A stretch of 60,410 nt of DNA, from NCBI GenBank assembly GCA_026388415.1, contig JAPLJV010000041.1:1-60410 (forward strand), in the 5' to 3' direction. Made by a program: the position numbers and the translations under genes. Numbering within the stretch: the first letter of the stretch is position 1; each line of letters opens with the position of its first letter. This document shows positions 25,439-35,204 of this stretch, one piece after another. Source of the DNA: Deltaproteobacteria bacterium (GTDB taxonomy: Bacteria > Desulfobacterota > Syntrophia > Syntrophales > JACQWR01). A model generated the notes under the pieces. That model worked only from the letters and a program-made list of their open reading frames with translations. It was not told the DNA's origin and did no database searches.

Positions 25439-27403
25439 TTGATCAATTACGAAAAACATCTTAATGATGAGCAGTTGCAGGTAGTGATGGAAGAGGGCGG
25501 GCCGATTCTCGTTATCGCGGGCGCCGGCAGCGGGAAGACCAGGGCCTTGACGTATCGGGTGGCGCGCCTGATTGAAACCGGCGTGCCGCCGGAGCGGATT
25601 CTGCTGGCCACATTTACCAACAAGGCGGCCAAGGCCATGCTGGCCAGGGTTAAAACGCTCGTGACCGAGGACGTCAGCCGTCTGTGCGGAGGCACCTTTC
25701 ATCACAATGCCCACCTTATCTTACGGCACAATGCCCACCTGCTGGGTTATCAGAACAATTTCTCCATCATGGACGGCGATGATGCGAAGCAACTGATGGC
25801 CAGCTCCCTGGCGGAGATCAGGGGCAAGGTGGAGGGCGATAAATTTCCGAAAGGCAATATCCTGGCCGATATCATCAGCCTTTCCCACAACCGGACGGTA
25901 GATATTGCTGCGGTGTTGCAGGACCGGTACCCCTTTTTTTATCGTTATCTGGAAGACATCGCCGCCGTAGCCGCCCGGTACGAGTTCCGCAAGAAAACCC
26001 TTAATTTCATGGATTTTGATGACCTCCTCCTGAATCTGAGAAAGCTGCTGCGCGATTTTCCGGAAGTAAAGCGCCATTACGCGGAACGCTTTTCCCATGT
26101 GCTCGTGGATGAATATCAGGATACGAATCTCTTGCAGGCGGAAATTGTTGACCTGCTCGCTTCCCATCATCGCAACCTGATGGTAGTGGGCGACGATTCC
26201 CAGAGCATTTATTCCTTCCGCGGGGCAAATTTTGCCAATATTATCGAGTTTCCGGAGCGTTACCCCGACTGCCGGATCTTCAAGCTGGAGACTAACTACC
26301 GCAGCACGCCGGAGATCCTCCACCTTGCCAATTTAAGCATTACGAACAATGAGCGGCAATTTCAGAAAACCCTGAAACCCGTGCGCGAATGCGGCATCAA
26401 GCCCATCCTGATCCCGGCGCGCAATGTTTTTCAGCAGGCGGTTTTTGTGGCGCAGCGGATCCGGGAGTTGGATCGCGATGGCCTCCCTCTCAATGAAATA
26501 GCGGTGTTATATCGGGCACATTATCATTCCATGGAGCTTCAGATGGAATTGACCCGCTGGGGAATCCCGTTTGAAATCCGCTCGGGCATCCGCTTTTTTG
26601 AACAGGCGCACATCAAGGACGTCGTCTGCTACCTCCGCATTCTGGCTAATCCTTACGATGAATTGGCCTGGAAAAGGTTGCTCGGTCTTTACAGCAAGAT
26701 TGGGAAGGCGACGGCCGGCAAGGTTTGGCAATTTATCTCCCGGCAGCAGGAAGCGCTCGCGGTAGTAGCGGGTGAGGATTTCATCAAATGTGCCGGCAAA
26801 GGCGCCGTCCCGGGGCTGACGCAATGTCGGGAGACGCTGAGAAAACTCCTGGCCGCAGATGGCAGCCAGGGGGACATACCCGCGCTGATTCAGGTTGTGC
26901 TTGATTCCGGCTATTTGGAATACATGCAGGGGAAATTTACCGATACGGCGCAGCGGGAGGATGATCTTACGCAACTGGCCGGTTATGCCGAAAAGTTTTT
27001 TTCTCTGGAAAATTTCTTGAGCGAACTGGCCCTGATGACGAATGCGGACGAAGAGGAAGATAAGATCGAAACCGAAAACAGCGGGAGGATTGTTTTGAGT
27101 TCCATTCACCAGGCGAAGGGACTGGAATGGTCGGTGGTCTTTATGCTCTGGTGCGCCGAGGGAATGATGCCTCTGGCCCGTGCGCTTTCGGAACCGGAGG
27201 GGGAGGAGGAAGAGCGACGGCTTTTCTATGTGGCCGTAACCAGGGCTAAAGATGAGCTTTATCTCTGCTATCCGCTCGTAGACTATGGTCGCGGGATGGG
27301 CAACCTGACCATCAGTCCTTCCCGGTTCATCAGGGAGCTGGCGCCGGCCGAGATGCGCCATCGGGATCGCCCCTATGAACAATGGGTGGTTGATGAAGAA
27401 TGA
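25439..27403 (+). CDS. UvrD/Rep-family ATP-dependent DNA helicase (TTG start)
   Basis: This 654-aa superfamily 1A helicase begins at a TTG, because the Q-motif (LNDEQLQVV) lies within the first 20 residues and no ATG precedes it; AAGGT lies upstream. The motifs are AGAGSGKT (I), LVDEYQDTN (II), GDDSQSIYSFRGA (III), ETNYRST (IV), SSIHQAKGLEW (V) and YVAVTRAKDELYL (VI). It is probably a 3'-5' helicase in repair or replication restart. It is close to PcrA/Rep but slightly shorter, lacking an extended C-terminal tail. Neighbouring genes are unrelated, and the PilZ gene converges on it. Confidence 0.93.
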   Translation: MINYEKHLNDEQLQVVMEEGGPILVIAGAGSGKTRALTYRVARLIETGVPPERILLATFTNKAAKAMLARVKTLVTEDVSRLCGGTFHHNAHLILRHNAHLLGYQNNFSIMDGDDAKQLMASSLAEIRGKVEGDKFPKGNILADIISLSHNRTVDIAAVLQDRYPFFYRYLEDIAAVAARYEFRKKTLNFMDFDDLLLNLRKLLRDFPEVKRHYAERFSHVLVDEYQDTNLLQAEIVDLLASHHRNLMVVGDDSQSIYSFRGANFANIIEFPERYPDCRIFKLETNYRSTPEILHLANLSITNNERQFQKTLKPVRECGIKPILIPARNVFQQAVFVAQRIRELDRDGLPLNEIAVLYRAHYHSMELQMELTRWGIPFEIRSGIRFFEQAHIKDVVCYLRILANPYDELAWKRLLGLYSKIGKATAGKVWQFISRQQEALAVVAGEDFIKCAGKGAVPGLTQCRETLRKLLAADGSQGDIPALIQVVLDSGYLEYMQGKFTDTAQREDDLTQLAGYAEKFFSLENFLSELALMTNADEEEDKIETENSGRIVLSSIHQAKGLEWSVVFMLWCAEGMMPLARALSEPEGEEEERRLFYVAVTRAKDELYLCYPLVDYGRGMGNLTISPSRFIRELAPAEMRHRDRPYEQWVVDEE

Positions 27404-27416
27404 GCTACTGTCGAGG

Positions 27417-27956
27417 TCAAGAGTACAGCTTTTTTTTCGTCAGCAGTTTTTCACCATGTTTTTTAAATTCAAATTTGAGGATTTCGTTTCTCACCTCTTC
27501 CGTCATGCCGAGAAACTTTATCCCCACCGTGAGCATATCGGGGAGATGCGGCGTTTCATCAATGCGGATTACCTCTCCGTAGAGATAGAGGATCTTCGCC
27601 GGATAGACCTGCAGTATCATCTTTATTTCCATGATATCGCCGATCTGGAAGGATTCTGCCATAATCATCATCATGCCGCTGCCGCTGATATTCACGGGTG
27701 CGAAGTCTATGGAGGCGCCGATTTCATGTTGGGCGGGGGCCAGACGAATCAGGTAGTCCAGCTTCGTATTAATCATGTTTAACCAGGCGTTCATCCGTTC
27801 ATCCTTGACCGGCAGGGGGGCGGTTTCATCAATGACAATGTCGCCCTTGGACATGCGGCATTGCAGCCCCCCGTCCTTCTTGATATCGAGACGGCGCGCT
27901 CCAAAGGGTAACAGGGTGTTCATGCGCTGATAATTTCTCTTGTTTTCAATTTTCAT
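27417..27956 (-). CDS. PilZ-domain protein (putative cyclic-di-GMP receptor)
   Basis: This 179-aa protein has both halves of the PilZ c-di-GMP site: RNYQR (RxxxR) near residue 7 and NISGSG (NxSxxG) near residue 93. The 75-residue gap between them is much longer than usual and contains a helical segment (ERMNAWLNMINTKLDYLIRL), as in PilZ proteins that oligomerise through an inserted helix. It follows the PilT-like gene by 11 bp, so c-di-GMP may control that ATPase or the pilus. This is inferred from operon position. Confidence 0.85.
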   Translation of the reverse strand: MKIENKRNYQRMNTLLPFGARRLDIKKDGGLQCRMSKGDIVIDETAPLPVKDERMNAWLNMINTKLDYLIRLAPAQHEIGASIDFAPVNISGSGMMMIMAESFQIGDIMEIKMILQVYPAKILYLYGEVIRIDETPHLPDMLTVGIKFLGMTEEVRNEILKFEFKKHGEKLLTKKKLYS

Positions 27957-27967
27957 GGCGGCCTCTC

Positions 27968-29197
27968 CTAGCGAATACCCATTTTACTGATAACGTCATG
28001 CAACGATGCATCTTCATCTATGGTTAGGATTTGCTCCATATCTTGGGCGCTATATTCAGTCCTGATTACAATCGGTTCCGGTCCCTTGCGGGTTGCCTGG
28101 CGCTCTAATGGCATCTGTTCCAGATTGCCTTCTGTAAGCGGAGACCGATAGACGATATCATCTATAATCTCGTTGGAGGGGCGGAAGGTCAGCATGGGCG
28201 GCGTGAATTTCTCGCGGGATTCCAGATATTCGCTATAATATCTTTCACTGCTGAACATCCCATCATTTTTACCCACTTGAATAGCGCTGGGGAGTTGGTG
28301 CAGCTTGTTTTCACGGATAGTATTTTTGACTGATGGCGTACCCCTGACAATGGTCAGCAAGGGCACTCGAAAACCGACCCTGGCAATATATGTCAGTTGC
28401 TGGACGATCAGCCAGCTCAAGGTTGAAGCCAACTGGAAGCGGATCTCATTTTGCGCATCCACGGGTACGGAATTGCACAAGCGGTAGATGGCCTCCTCCG
28501 GGCTGGAGGCATGCATCGTGGCCAGGACCAGATGTCCCGACTCGGCGGCGTTAAGGGTCAGTCGCATCGTTTCCGGCTCTCTCATCTCACCGACAACGAT
28601 CACATCGGGGTTTTCCCGCAAGACATCGAGGAGCCCCTGGGAGAAGGAGGGCATATGGGTATCCAACTCCCGCTGCTGGATAAAGGCTTTGTTCGATTGA
28701 AAACGATACTCGATGGGATTTTCGAGTGTTATGATGTGGGAAAAACGGGTATTGTTGATTTCATTGATAATGGCGGCAACAGAAGTGGTCTTGCCAACGC
28801 CGGTCGGGCCGCAGTAGAGAACGAGGCCGGACTTGAGGGTGGCGATTTCGTTTAGGGAAGGATGGAGATTTAATTCCTCAATGGTGGGTATATGTCCGGG
28901 CAGGATGCGGATCGCCAGGCTTAATCCCCGAGTCGTAGTGAAAACGTTAATCCGCAACCGGGCCTGACTGATTGAGATTGCGAAATCAACGGATTTCCTG
29001 CTCTGCAGAGAGGTGAGCTGATGGGCGGTAAGCAGCTTACGCGCTAAAGCATCCACTTCCTGGTGCGACCATTTGACGGTCGGGTGAAACTCGATGTTGC
29101 CATGCTTCCTTGATACCATGGGGTGACCGCCCGCGATGTAGATATCGGAGATCACTTCCTTGATGGCACTGTTGATGATATTTTTAAATCGTTCCAT
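27968..29197 (-). CDS. PilT/PilU-like type IV pilus ATPase
   Basis: This is a secretion-type hexameric ATPase with Walker A GPTGVGKTTS, the Asp box and Walker B region ENPDVIVVGEMREPETM, and the His box HLVLATMHASS. These match PilT retraction ATPases. The C-terminal 100 residues extend beyond the usual PilT length and end LHDVISKMGIR. I chose ATG at 29197 (MERFKNI) because AAGGAGGGG is spaced correctly for it; a GTG at 29203 overlaps the ribosome-binding site. No other pilus genes are in the window, so it may be a paralogue of the main PilT. It is co-transcribed with the PilZ gene and follows the Re-citrate synthase-like gene. Confidence 0.88.
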   Translation of the reverse strand: MERFKNIINSAIKEVISDIYIAGGHPMVSRKHGNIEFHPTVKWSHQEVDALARKLLTAHQLTSLQSRKSVDFAISISQARLRINVFTTTRGLSLAIRILPGHIPTIEELNLHPSLNEIATLKSGLVLYCGPTGVGKTTSVAAIINEINNTRFSHIITLENPIEYRFQSNKAFIQQRELDTHMPSFSQGLLDVLRENPDVIVVGEMREPETMRLTLNAAESGHLVLATMHASSPEEAIYRLCNSVPVDAQNEIRFQLASTLSWLIVQQLTYIARVGFRVPLLTIVRGTPSVKNTIRENKLHQLPSAIQVGKNDGMFSSERYYSEYLESREKFTPPMLTFRPSNEIIDDIVYRSPLTEGNLEQMPLERQATRKGPEPIVIRTEYSAQDMEQILTIDEDASLHDVISKMGIR

Positions 29198-29209
29198 CGG
29201 CACCCCTCC

Positions 29210-31099
29210 TTATAGCCGCCAATCAGACTTGCTTTTAGACTCATATTCCGATTTCAGGGCGATTTGCGTGGCCTCGGCCATATCTTCCGCCCGCTTCACC
29301 CAGTCTTCGAACTTGATGTCCACGCCGAAGATGCCGGCCATGTCGTCACTTTCGTTGACGATCGGGGCGGAAACGGTGATGCATAAGGCGCCTGTCATTT
29401 TCGAAATGTAGAACTCCGTAACATGAATTTTGCCGCTTTGCAAAGGTTTGATGAACCATTCGCGATCCGACTGATCCGTGCCCACGCCATAGTTTTCATA
29501 TTTGGCCCGGTCGGCGATGTTGGTGATGTTGCGCGTAATTTTTTTGCCATTCAAATCCACAACATAGGCAAACTGAATGGAGGGATTCTCTTCAATAAAC
29601 TTCTGCATCACTGGTTCCTGGAGGTCCGGTTGCATGGTCTTCATCACCGCGTGCTCAATAACTTGTTTGACCACGGCTACGGCAGCTTCGGAGGCCATCA
29701 GTTTTATTCGATCCAGCTCGGACATGAAGAGTTCAGGGATGTATTTACGGACCAGTCTGTCCATCTCATCATGGGATATGGAGGTCACGCGGCCGGCCTC
29801 GTACTGTTCCATGACCTTTTTGTGAATTTTGGAAACACCGGGATGCCGCTTGTCCACTATGTTTTCCCCGGTCAAATTCAGGTGTTGATTTAACCATAAT
29901 GAAATACCGGCATTGCCCGATTTGTCGGTGATGGTGGCCGTGATCGGTCTCTTCAGGATCTTTGTGGTGTCGAAGATATTGTAAATTTCCTCGTTCTTGA
30001 TCAGGCCGTCGGCATGGACGCCCGCCATGGTCACATTGAATTCGGACCCGATGAAAGGATAATTGGAGGGAATCCGGACCCCGATCTCTTTTTCGAAATA
30101 TTCGGCAATATCGGTGATAACAGTGGTGTCAATGCCGTTTTGATGCCCTTTTAACGAAATGTATTCGATGATCAGGCCTTCGATCGGGGGATTGCCCGTT
30201 CTCTCTCCCATGCCGAGCAGGGTGGAGTTGGCGGCGGCGCAGCCGTAAAGCCAGGCGGTGGTGGCGTTGATCATGGCCTTGTGAAAGTCGTTGTGGCCGT
30301 GCCATTCCATGAGATGACCGGGAACGCCGGCATCGTCAATAAAGGCGCGCACCAGCTTATCCACACTGCGCGGCAGCGATGCGCCGGGGTAGGTCACCCC
30401 GTAACCGAGGGTGTCGCAGAGGCGGATCTTGATATCTACGCCGCTTTCTTCCCTAAGTTTCATCAATTCGATGGCAAAGGGGATACAGAAGCCGTGAATA
30501 TCGGCCCGCGTGATGTCTTCAAAATGGCAGCGCGGCCTGACGCCGGCGTCGAGGATGGATTTGACGATGCCGAGATATTCATCGAGGGCCTGTTTCCGTG
30601 TTTTGTTGAGCTTCAGGAAGATGTGATAATCCGAGGCGGAGGTCAAAATGCCCGTCTCCTTCAGACCGGCGTTCTTGACCAATTGCACGTCCTCTTTGTT
30701 GGCCCTGATCCAGCCCGTGACTTCCGGATAGCGCAGGCCTAAAGCCAGGCATTCGGCAACCGCTTCACGGTCTTTGTTGCTGTACAGAAAGAATTCCGAT
30801 TGCCGGATAACGCCGTTTTCGCCGCCCAGCTTGCTCAGGAGCGTGAATAAATCAACGACCTGTTTTACCGTGTAAGGAGGCCGGGCTTGCTGGCCATCCC
30901 GGAAAGTGGTGTCGGTTATGAAGATATCCTCGGCCGGACTGATCGGATAGATCTTGTGATCAAAATCTATTCTGGCAATTTCCGTATAGGGAAAAACGTC
31001 CTTCTGCAGGTTGGGCTCGGCAACATCCTTCAGCTCAAATTTCCAGAATATGCTATGCTCGTGCTCGAGGACTTTTTTGTCTGCATTCCATTTCGCCAT
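29210..31099 (-). CDS. Re-citrate synthase-like HMGL-family enzyme with C-terminal Cache-like domain
   Basis: This 629-aa protein belongs to the DRE-TIM (HMG-CoA lyase/isopropylmalate synthase) family: metal-binding DTTFRDGQQ near residue 62 and WHGHNDFHKA, with GERTGNPPIEG. Its length and pattern agree with the Re-citrate synthase described from Syntrophus aciditrophicus, which condenses oxaloacetate and acetyl-CoA with opposite stereochemistry to ordinary citrate synthase (family knowledge, from memory). Residues about 498-603 (FAYVVDLNGKKITRN, GTDQSDREWFIKPLQ, AGIFGVDIKFEDW) look like a Cache/PDC sensor domain, unusual in a cytosolic synthase; it has no signal peptide. Isopropylmalate, citramalate or homocitrate synthase are the alternatives. 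Confidence 0.75.
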   Translation of the reverse strand: MAKWNADKKVLEHEHSIFWKFELKDVAEPNLQKDVFPYTEIARIDFDHKIYPISPAEDIFITDTTFRDGQQARPPYTVKQVVDLFTLLSKLGGENGVIRQSEFFLYSNKDREAVAECLALGLRYPEVTGWIRANKEDVQLVKNAGLKETGILTSASDYHIFLKLNKTRKQALDEYLGIVKSILDAGVRPRCHFEDITRADIHGFCIPFAIELMKLREESGVDIKIRLCDTLGYGVTYPGASLPRSVDKLVRAFIDDAGVPGHLMEWHGHNDFHKAMINATTAWLYGCAAANSTLLGMGERTGNPPIEGLIIEYISLKGHQNGIDTTVITDIAEYFEKEIGVRIPSNYPFIGSEFNVTMAGVHADGLIKNEEIYNIFDTTKILKRPITATITDKSGNAGISLWLNQHLNLTGENIVDKRHPGVSKIHKKVMEQYEAGRVTSISHDEMDRLVRKYIPELFMSELDRIKLMASEAAVAVVKQVIEHAVMKTMQPDLQEPVMQKFIEENPSIQFAYVVDLNGKKITRNITNIADRAKYENYGVGTDQSDREWFIKPLQSGKIHVTEFYISKMTGALCITVSAPIVNESDDMAGIFGVDIKFEDWVKRAEDMAEATQIALKSEYESKSKSDWRL

Positions 31100-31116
31100 G
31101 TGTGTTTCTCCATTAT

Positions 31117-31141
31117 GGGGACAAATTTTAAGTCTGTCCCC
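31117..31141. repeat. REP-like palindrome, GGGGACA family, intergenic copy
   Basis: The 25-bp element begins GGGGACAAATTTT and ends TCTGTCCCC. Arms GGGGACA/TGTCCCC are perfect. It fills the gap between aspS and the Re-citrate synthase-like gene. Relatives occur at 51931-51955 and 56595-56676. Confidence 0.7.
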
Positions 31142-31146
31142 GCATT

Positions 31147-32931
31147 CTATGTTACGATCTTCAGGGAAAGCTCCAGCAACTGTTCCATGGCCACCTCGGA
31201 TGGTGCGTCGGTCAGGGGGCAGGTAGCCTTTTGCGTCTTCGGAAAAGCGATCACATCGCGGATGGATTCCGCACCCGTCATCATCATGATGAGACGGTCG
31301 AGTCCAAAGGCGATGCCTCCGTGGGGCGGAGTGCCGTATTCGAGGGCATCCAGCAGAAAGCCGAACTTGCTGCGGGCATCGGCCTCGTTGATGCCCAGCG
31401 CCCGAAAGATCAGGGACTGGACCTGCTGTTGATGAATGCGGATGCTCCCGCCGCCTATCTCCGCACCGTTTAGCACCAGGTCATAGGCCCTGGCCTTCAC
31501 GCGGCCGGGATCGGCGGTGATCAGTGCCACGTCAGCCAGGTCGGGCGAGGTGAAGGGGTGGTGGGTTGATACGAAGCGTTTTTCCGTATCGCTGTACTCG
31601 AAGAGCGGGAAGGCCGTGACCCAGGTAAAGCCTAGATCCTTTTCCGCGATCAGGTTCAGCTTTTTGGCCAGATGGAGGCGCAGATTTCCGAGAGAAGCGT
31701 TGGCAATCGCCGGAGTGTCGGCCATAAAGAAGACGACGTCGCCTTCGCGAACCGCCATCTTTTCGTTAATCTGCAGCACTTCCGCCGGCGTCAGAAACTT
31801 GAAGATGGGCGACGTCCAGCCGGCGGCGGTAATTCTGACCCAGGCCAGACCCTTGGCGCCGTAGGCGGCCACATAATCCTTCAGGTCATCCATGTCTTTG
31901 CGCGACAGGCTTTGCGCATTTTCAACCTTGATCGCCTTTACCACGCCGCCGCCGGCAATGACCTCACGAAACAGCTTGAAGTCTGAATTCCTGACGATAT
32001 CAGTAAGATCACGTAATTCGAGCCCAAAGCGAACGTCGGGGTTGTCCTTGCCGTAGCGGGATATGGCCTCGGCGTACGACAGTCTGGGAAAGGGCAGGCA
32101 AAGTTCCCGCTGCAGGCAACCCCGGAACAGATGAGCCATCAGACCTTCCATGACGTTTATGATGTCCTCCTCATCAATAAAGGACATCTCCACATCTATC
32201 TGGGTGAACTCCGGCTGCCGGTCGGCCCGCAGGTCTTCATCGCGGAAGCATTTAACAATCTGGTAGTAACGGTCGAAGCCTGAGACCATGAGCAACTGTT
32301 TGAACAATTGCGGAGATTGGGGCAGGGCGTAAAACATCCCCTTGTTGACGCGGCTCGGGACCAGATAATCGCGAGCGCCTTCGGGGGTGCTTTTGGTCAG
32401 AAAGGGCGTCTCTATCTCCGTAAAGCCGGACCGGTCAAAATATTCTCGCGTGGCGGCGGCCACTTTGCTCCGCAGCAGCAGGTTTTTCTGCATCTCCGGG
32501 CGGCGCAAATCTAAGTAGCGGTATTTCAGCCGCACCGTCTCCGAGATATCAGTCCAATCATCAAGGGAAAAAGGAGGCGTTTTGGCTTCATTGAGAATTT
32601 CCAGTTCCTCCACCATGACCTCTATGGCGCCGGATTTCATCTGCGGGTTTTCCATCCCCTCCGGGCGCCGGCGAACGATTCCCCGGACGGCCAGGACGAA
32701 TTCGCTTCTGATCTTTTGCGCTTCACTGTGGGCGCCGGGACTTGTTTCGGGATTGAAAACCACCTGGACAATGCCTTCCCGGTCTCTCAAGTCAACAAAG
32801 ATGACGCCGCCATGATCCCGGCGCCGGTGCGCCCAGCCCATGAGGACAACTTCCGTGCCCTCCTGATCCAGGGACACGTTCCCGGCGTAGTGGGTTCTTT
32901 TTTGCCTGGTTATAAAGTTGGACAAGTTCAT
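31147..32931 (-). CDS. aspS: Aspartyl-tRNA synthetase
   Basis: This 594-aa class II synthetase charges tRNA-Asp. It has an N-terminal OB-fold anticodon domain ([34 protein letters not shown]-like stretch), motif 2 ([18 protein letters not shown]), the bacterial GAD insertion in the middle and motif 3 ([15 protein letters not shown]) near the C-terminus. The length is normal for bacteria. It starts 10 bp after hisS and the two form an operon. Whether it also charges tRNA-Asn cannot be told by eye. Confidence 0.97.
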   Translation of the reverse strand: MNLSNFITRQKRTHYAGNVSLDQEGTEVVLMGWAHRRRDHGGVIFVDLRDREGIVQVVFNPETSPGAHSEAQKIRSEFVLAVRGIVRRRPEGMENPQMKSGAIEVMVEELEILNEAKTPPFSLDDWTDISETVRLKYRYLDLRRPEMQKNLLLRSKVAAATREYFDRSGFTEIETPFLTKSTPEGARDYLVPSRVNKGMFYALPQSPQLFKQLLMVSGFDRYYQIVKCFRDEDLRADRQPEFTQIDVEMSFIDEEDIINVMEGLMAHLFRGCLQRELCLPFPRLSYAEAISRYGKDNPDVRFGLELRDLTDIVRNSDFKLFREVIAGGGVVKAIKVENAQSLSRKDMDDLKDYVAAYGAKGLAWVRITAAGWTSPIFKFLTPAEVLQINEKMAVREGDVVFFMADTPAIANASLGNLRLHLAKKLNLIAEKDLGFTWVTAFPLFEYSDTEKRFVSTHHPFTSPDLADVALITADPGRVKARAYDLVLNGAEIGGGSIRIHQQQVQSLIFRALGINEADARSKFGFLLDALEYGTPPHGGIAFGLDRLIMMMTGAESIRDVIAFPKTQKATCPLTDAPSEVAMEQLLELSLKIVT

Positions 32932-32941
32932 TCACCTCAAT

Positions 32942-34213
32942 TTATAATGTAGGGGCACGTTGCAACGTAAGCAAAGTTTCTTCCATGTTGTCAAAGGCCA
33001 AGGTTGACTGCGTGCTGTTAGCCATGTCTCTGAGCTCGGCGGTTCTGTCGTTCATTTCCTTTTCCCCGAGAATCAGGGCATAGCGGCAGCCGAATTTATC
33101 CGCCCGTTTCATCTGGCTTTTCAGGCTCTTGCCAGTGTAATCCATTTCCACTGTGAGTCCTTGCATCCGCAAACGGTTGCCGAGGGCAAAAGCCGTATCA
33201 AAGGCCTCGACGCCGAGCGCGACAATGAAAAGATGCGGCCGTTGCTTAAACGACTCATCATCCTGCGGAAGCAAGGCCAGCAAACGTTCCATACCGATCG
33301 CAAACCCGATGCCGGCGATCTTTGGTCCGCCCAGCTCGGCCACCAAGCCGTCGTACCGTCCTCCCCCGGCGATGGCGTTTTGCGCGCCCAGGGATTCCGT
33401 TGTTACCTCGAAGGCGGTGCGGGTATAGTAATCCAGGCCGCGCACCATCCGCGGATTAATCTGATAGGCAAGGCCAAAATTTGCCAGTATGTCCAGTACC
33501 TTGGCCTGATGCGTCTCGCAAGAGGCGCAGAGAAAACCGCCCAGCTCCGGAGCGCCCGTCATGAGCTCGCGACAGCCTGCCACCTTGCAATCCAGCACCC
33601 GGAGCGGATTGGTGTGCAGACGACGCCGGCAATCTTCGCACAGCCCAGCTTCCCGGCCGGCCAGAAACTTCTGGATGGCTTCCCGGAAGGCGGGACGGCA
33701 GACCAGACAGCCCAGGGAATTGATCTCCAGACCCAGGTCCGTAAGTCCCAAACTTTTTAGCAAATGCGTAAGCAGCAGAATGATTTCCCCATCCGCCTGC
33801 GGACCGTCCAGGCCGAGGAACTCCACATTTATCTGGTGGAACTGCCGGAACCGGCCCTTCTGGGGCCTTTCGCGGCGAAACATGGGGCCGATGGTAAAGA
33901 GTTTGGCCACGGGGTCGGCGGCGTACAGGCTGTGCTCCACATAGGCCCGAATTACCGAGGCCGTGGCTTCCGGGCGCAGCGTCAGGTACTCATCGCCGCG
34001 GTCCAGAAAGGTGTACATCTCCTTTTCCACAATATCCGTCGCGGCGCCAATGCCCCGCTGGAAGAGTTCCGTCCTTTCGAGCAAAGGCGTCCTGATCTCG
34101 AACACCCCGAAGCTCGCAAATATGTCCCGGGCCTTTTCTTCCACATAGCGCCATTTGCCCGTCTCACCGGGCAAGATGTCTTTGCAACCCTTCACTGCTC
34201 TGATCATGGCCAT
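32942..34213 (-). CDS. hisS: Histidyl-tRNA synthetase
   Basis: This 423-aa class II synthetase begins MAMIRAVKGCKDILPGETGKW. Motif 2 is FRRERPQKGRFRQFHQINVE; the His-binding motifs are RGLDYYTRTAFEV and GGGRYDGLV; motif 3 is GIGFAIGMERLL. The C-terminal anticodon domain ends the protein. The start ATG at 34213 has AGAGAT upstream; a second ATG at 34207 is also possible. It is the first gene of the hisS-aspS operon. Confidence 0.97.
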   Translation of the reverse strand: MAMIRAVKGCKDILPGETGKWRYVEEKARDIFASFGVFEIRTPLLERTELFQRGIGAATDIVEKEMYTFLDRGDEYLTLRPEATASVIRAYVEHSLYAADPVAKLFTIGPMFRRERPQKGRFRQFHQINVEFLGLDGPQADGEIILLLTHLLKSLGLTDLGLEINSLGCLVCRPAFREAIQKFLAGREAGLCEDCRRRLHTNPLRVLDCKVAGCRELMTGAPELGGFLCASCETHQAKVLDILANFGLAYQINPRMVRGLDYYTRTAFEVTTESLGAQNAIAGGGRYDGLVAELGGPKIAGIGFAIGMERLLALLPQDDESFKQRPHLFIVALGVEAFDTAFALGNRLRMQGLTVEMDYTGKSLKSQMKRADKFGCRYALILGEKEMNDRTAELRDMANSTQSTLAFDNMEETLLTLQRAPTL

Positions 34214-34308
34214 GAAATTATAATCTCTTTAGTCCTTTTTTAAGCTGTGATATCTAGCACAGGACAGGCAAAAAGACAATGAAAAGGTTATGTAACAAAA
34301 ATTATCCC

Positions 34309-34335
34309 CCACCCCTCTTTGACATAGAGGGGTGG
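34309..34335. repeat. Palindrome between hisS and the phosphorylase gene
   Basis: CCACCCCTCT pairs perfectly with AGAGGGGTGG around a 7-base loop. It lies in the divergent spacer, about 70 bp upstream of the phosphorylase start. It resembles the other GC-rich dispersed palindromes more than a terminator, since no T-run follows. Confidence 0.55.
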
Positions 34336-34406
34336 TCCTTGCCGTCTTGACATTACCAACCAGTTCTTATATCTTCCTCAACAAAACATCTTACAGGGGA
34401 GATTCT

Positions 34407-35174
34407 ATGGGGAATATCAAGATAGGCATTATCGGCGGCTCCGGTATGGATGATCCTTGCCTGATGCAAAATATCAAGGAAAAAAAGGTAAAGACTCCCT
34501 ATGGCAGCCCGTCTTCCCAGCTTACTATCGGCAAGATAAACGGCGTTGATACGGTAATCTTGGCCAGGCACGGAAAGGATCATTCCGTGTACCCGACCGG
34601 GATTAATTTCAGGGCCAATATCTTTGCGCTGAAAAAGGAAGGCTGTACCCATATCCTGGCAACCACCGCGGTCGGTTCTTTGCGCGAAAAGATAAAACCC
34701 GGAGACCTTGTATTTGTGGATCAGTTCATAGATTTTACCAAGCAAAGAGCCCTCACATTCCACGATGAAAAGGTGATTCACACGCCGATGAGCGAACCTT
34801 TTTGCCATAACCTGCGCTCGGTCCTTGTTCAAAGCGCGAAGGCGCTCAAACTCAAGCATCATGGGTCTGGAACGGTTATAACTATTGAAGGCCCGCGATT
34901 TTCTACAAAGGCGGAATCTCATATGTTCAGAGGCTTTGGCGCTGATGTGATCAACATGTCAACGGTGCCCGAAGTGATCCTCGCGCGGGAGATCGGGATC
35001 TGTTATCAGAGCATTGCCATGTCTACCGATTATGACTGCTGGAAAGAGGAAGAAGCCCCGGTCACCTGGGAGATGATCGTTGCCATCATGGGTAATAATG
35101 CCGATAACGTAAAAAAGCTGATTCTTCTGACGATTCCAAAAATTCTGGATGCTGCGTGCAATTGCAAACAATAA
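34407..35174 (+). CDS. mtnP: S-methyl-5'-thioadenosine phosphorylase
   Basis: This enzyme splits methylthioadenosine, a by-product of polyamine and AdoMet chemistry, into adenine and methylthioribose-1-phosphate. From the ATG at 34407 (AGGGGAGA upstream) it has 255 aa. It shows GIIGGSGMDD, the phosphate-binding ARHGKDHSVYPTGINFRANI, and STDYDCW, whose aspartates favour 6-amino purines over inosine. The adenine deaminase gene follows within about 30 bp and would act on its product. The longer frame from 34332 has no ribosome-binding site. Confidence 0.9.
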   Translation: MGNIKIGIIGGSGMDDPCLMQNIKEKKVKTPYGSPSSQLTIGKINGVDTVILARHGKDHSVYPTGINFRANIFALKKEGCTHILATTAVGSLREKIKPGDLVFVDQFIDFTKQRALTFHDEKVIHTPMSEPFCHNLRSVLVQSAKALKLKHHGSGTVITIEGPRFSTKAESHMFRGFGADVINMSTVPEVILAREIGICYQSIAMSTDYDCWKEEEAPVTWEMIVAIMGNNADNVKKLILLTIPKILDAACNCKQ

Positions 35175-35204
35175 GGAGAAACAATAAATTGAAAGGAAGT
35201 CGGG

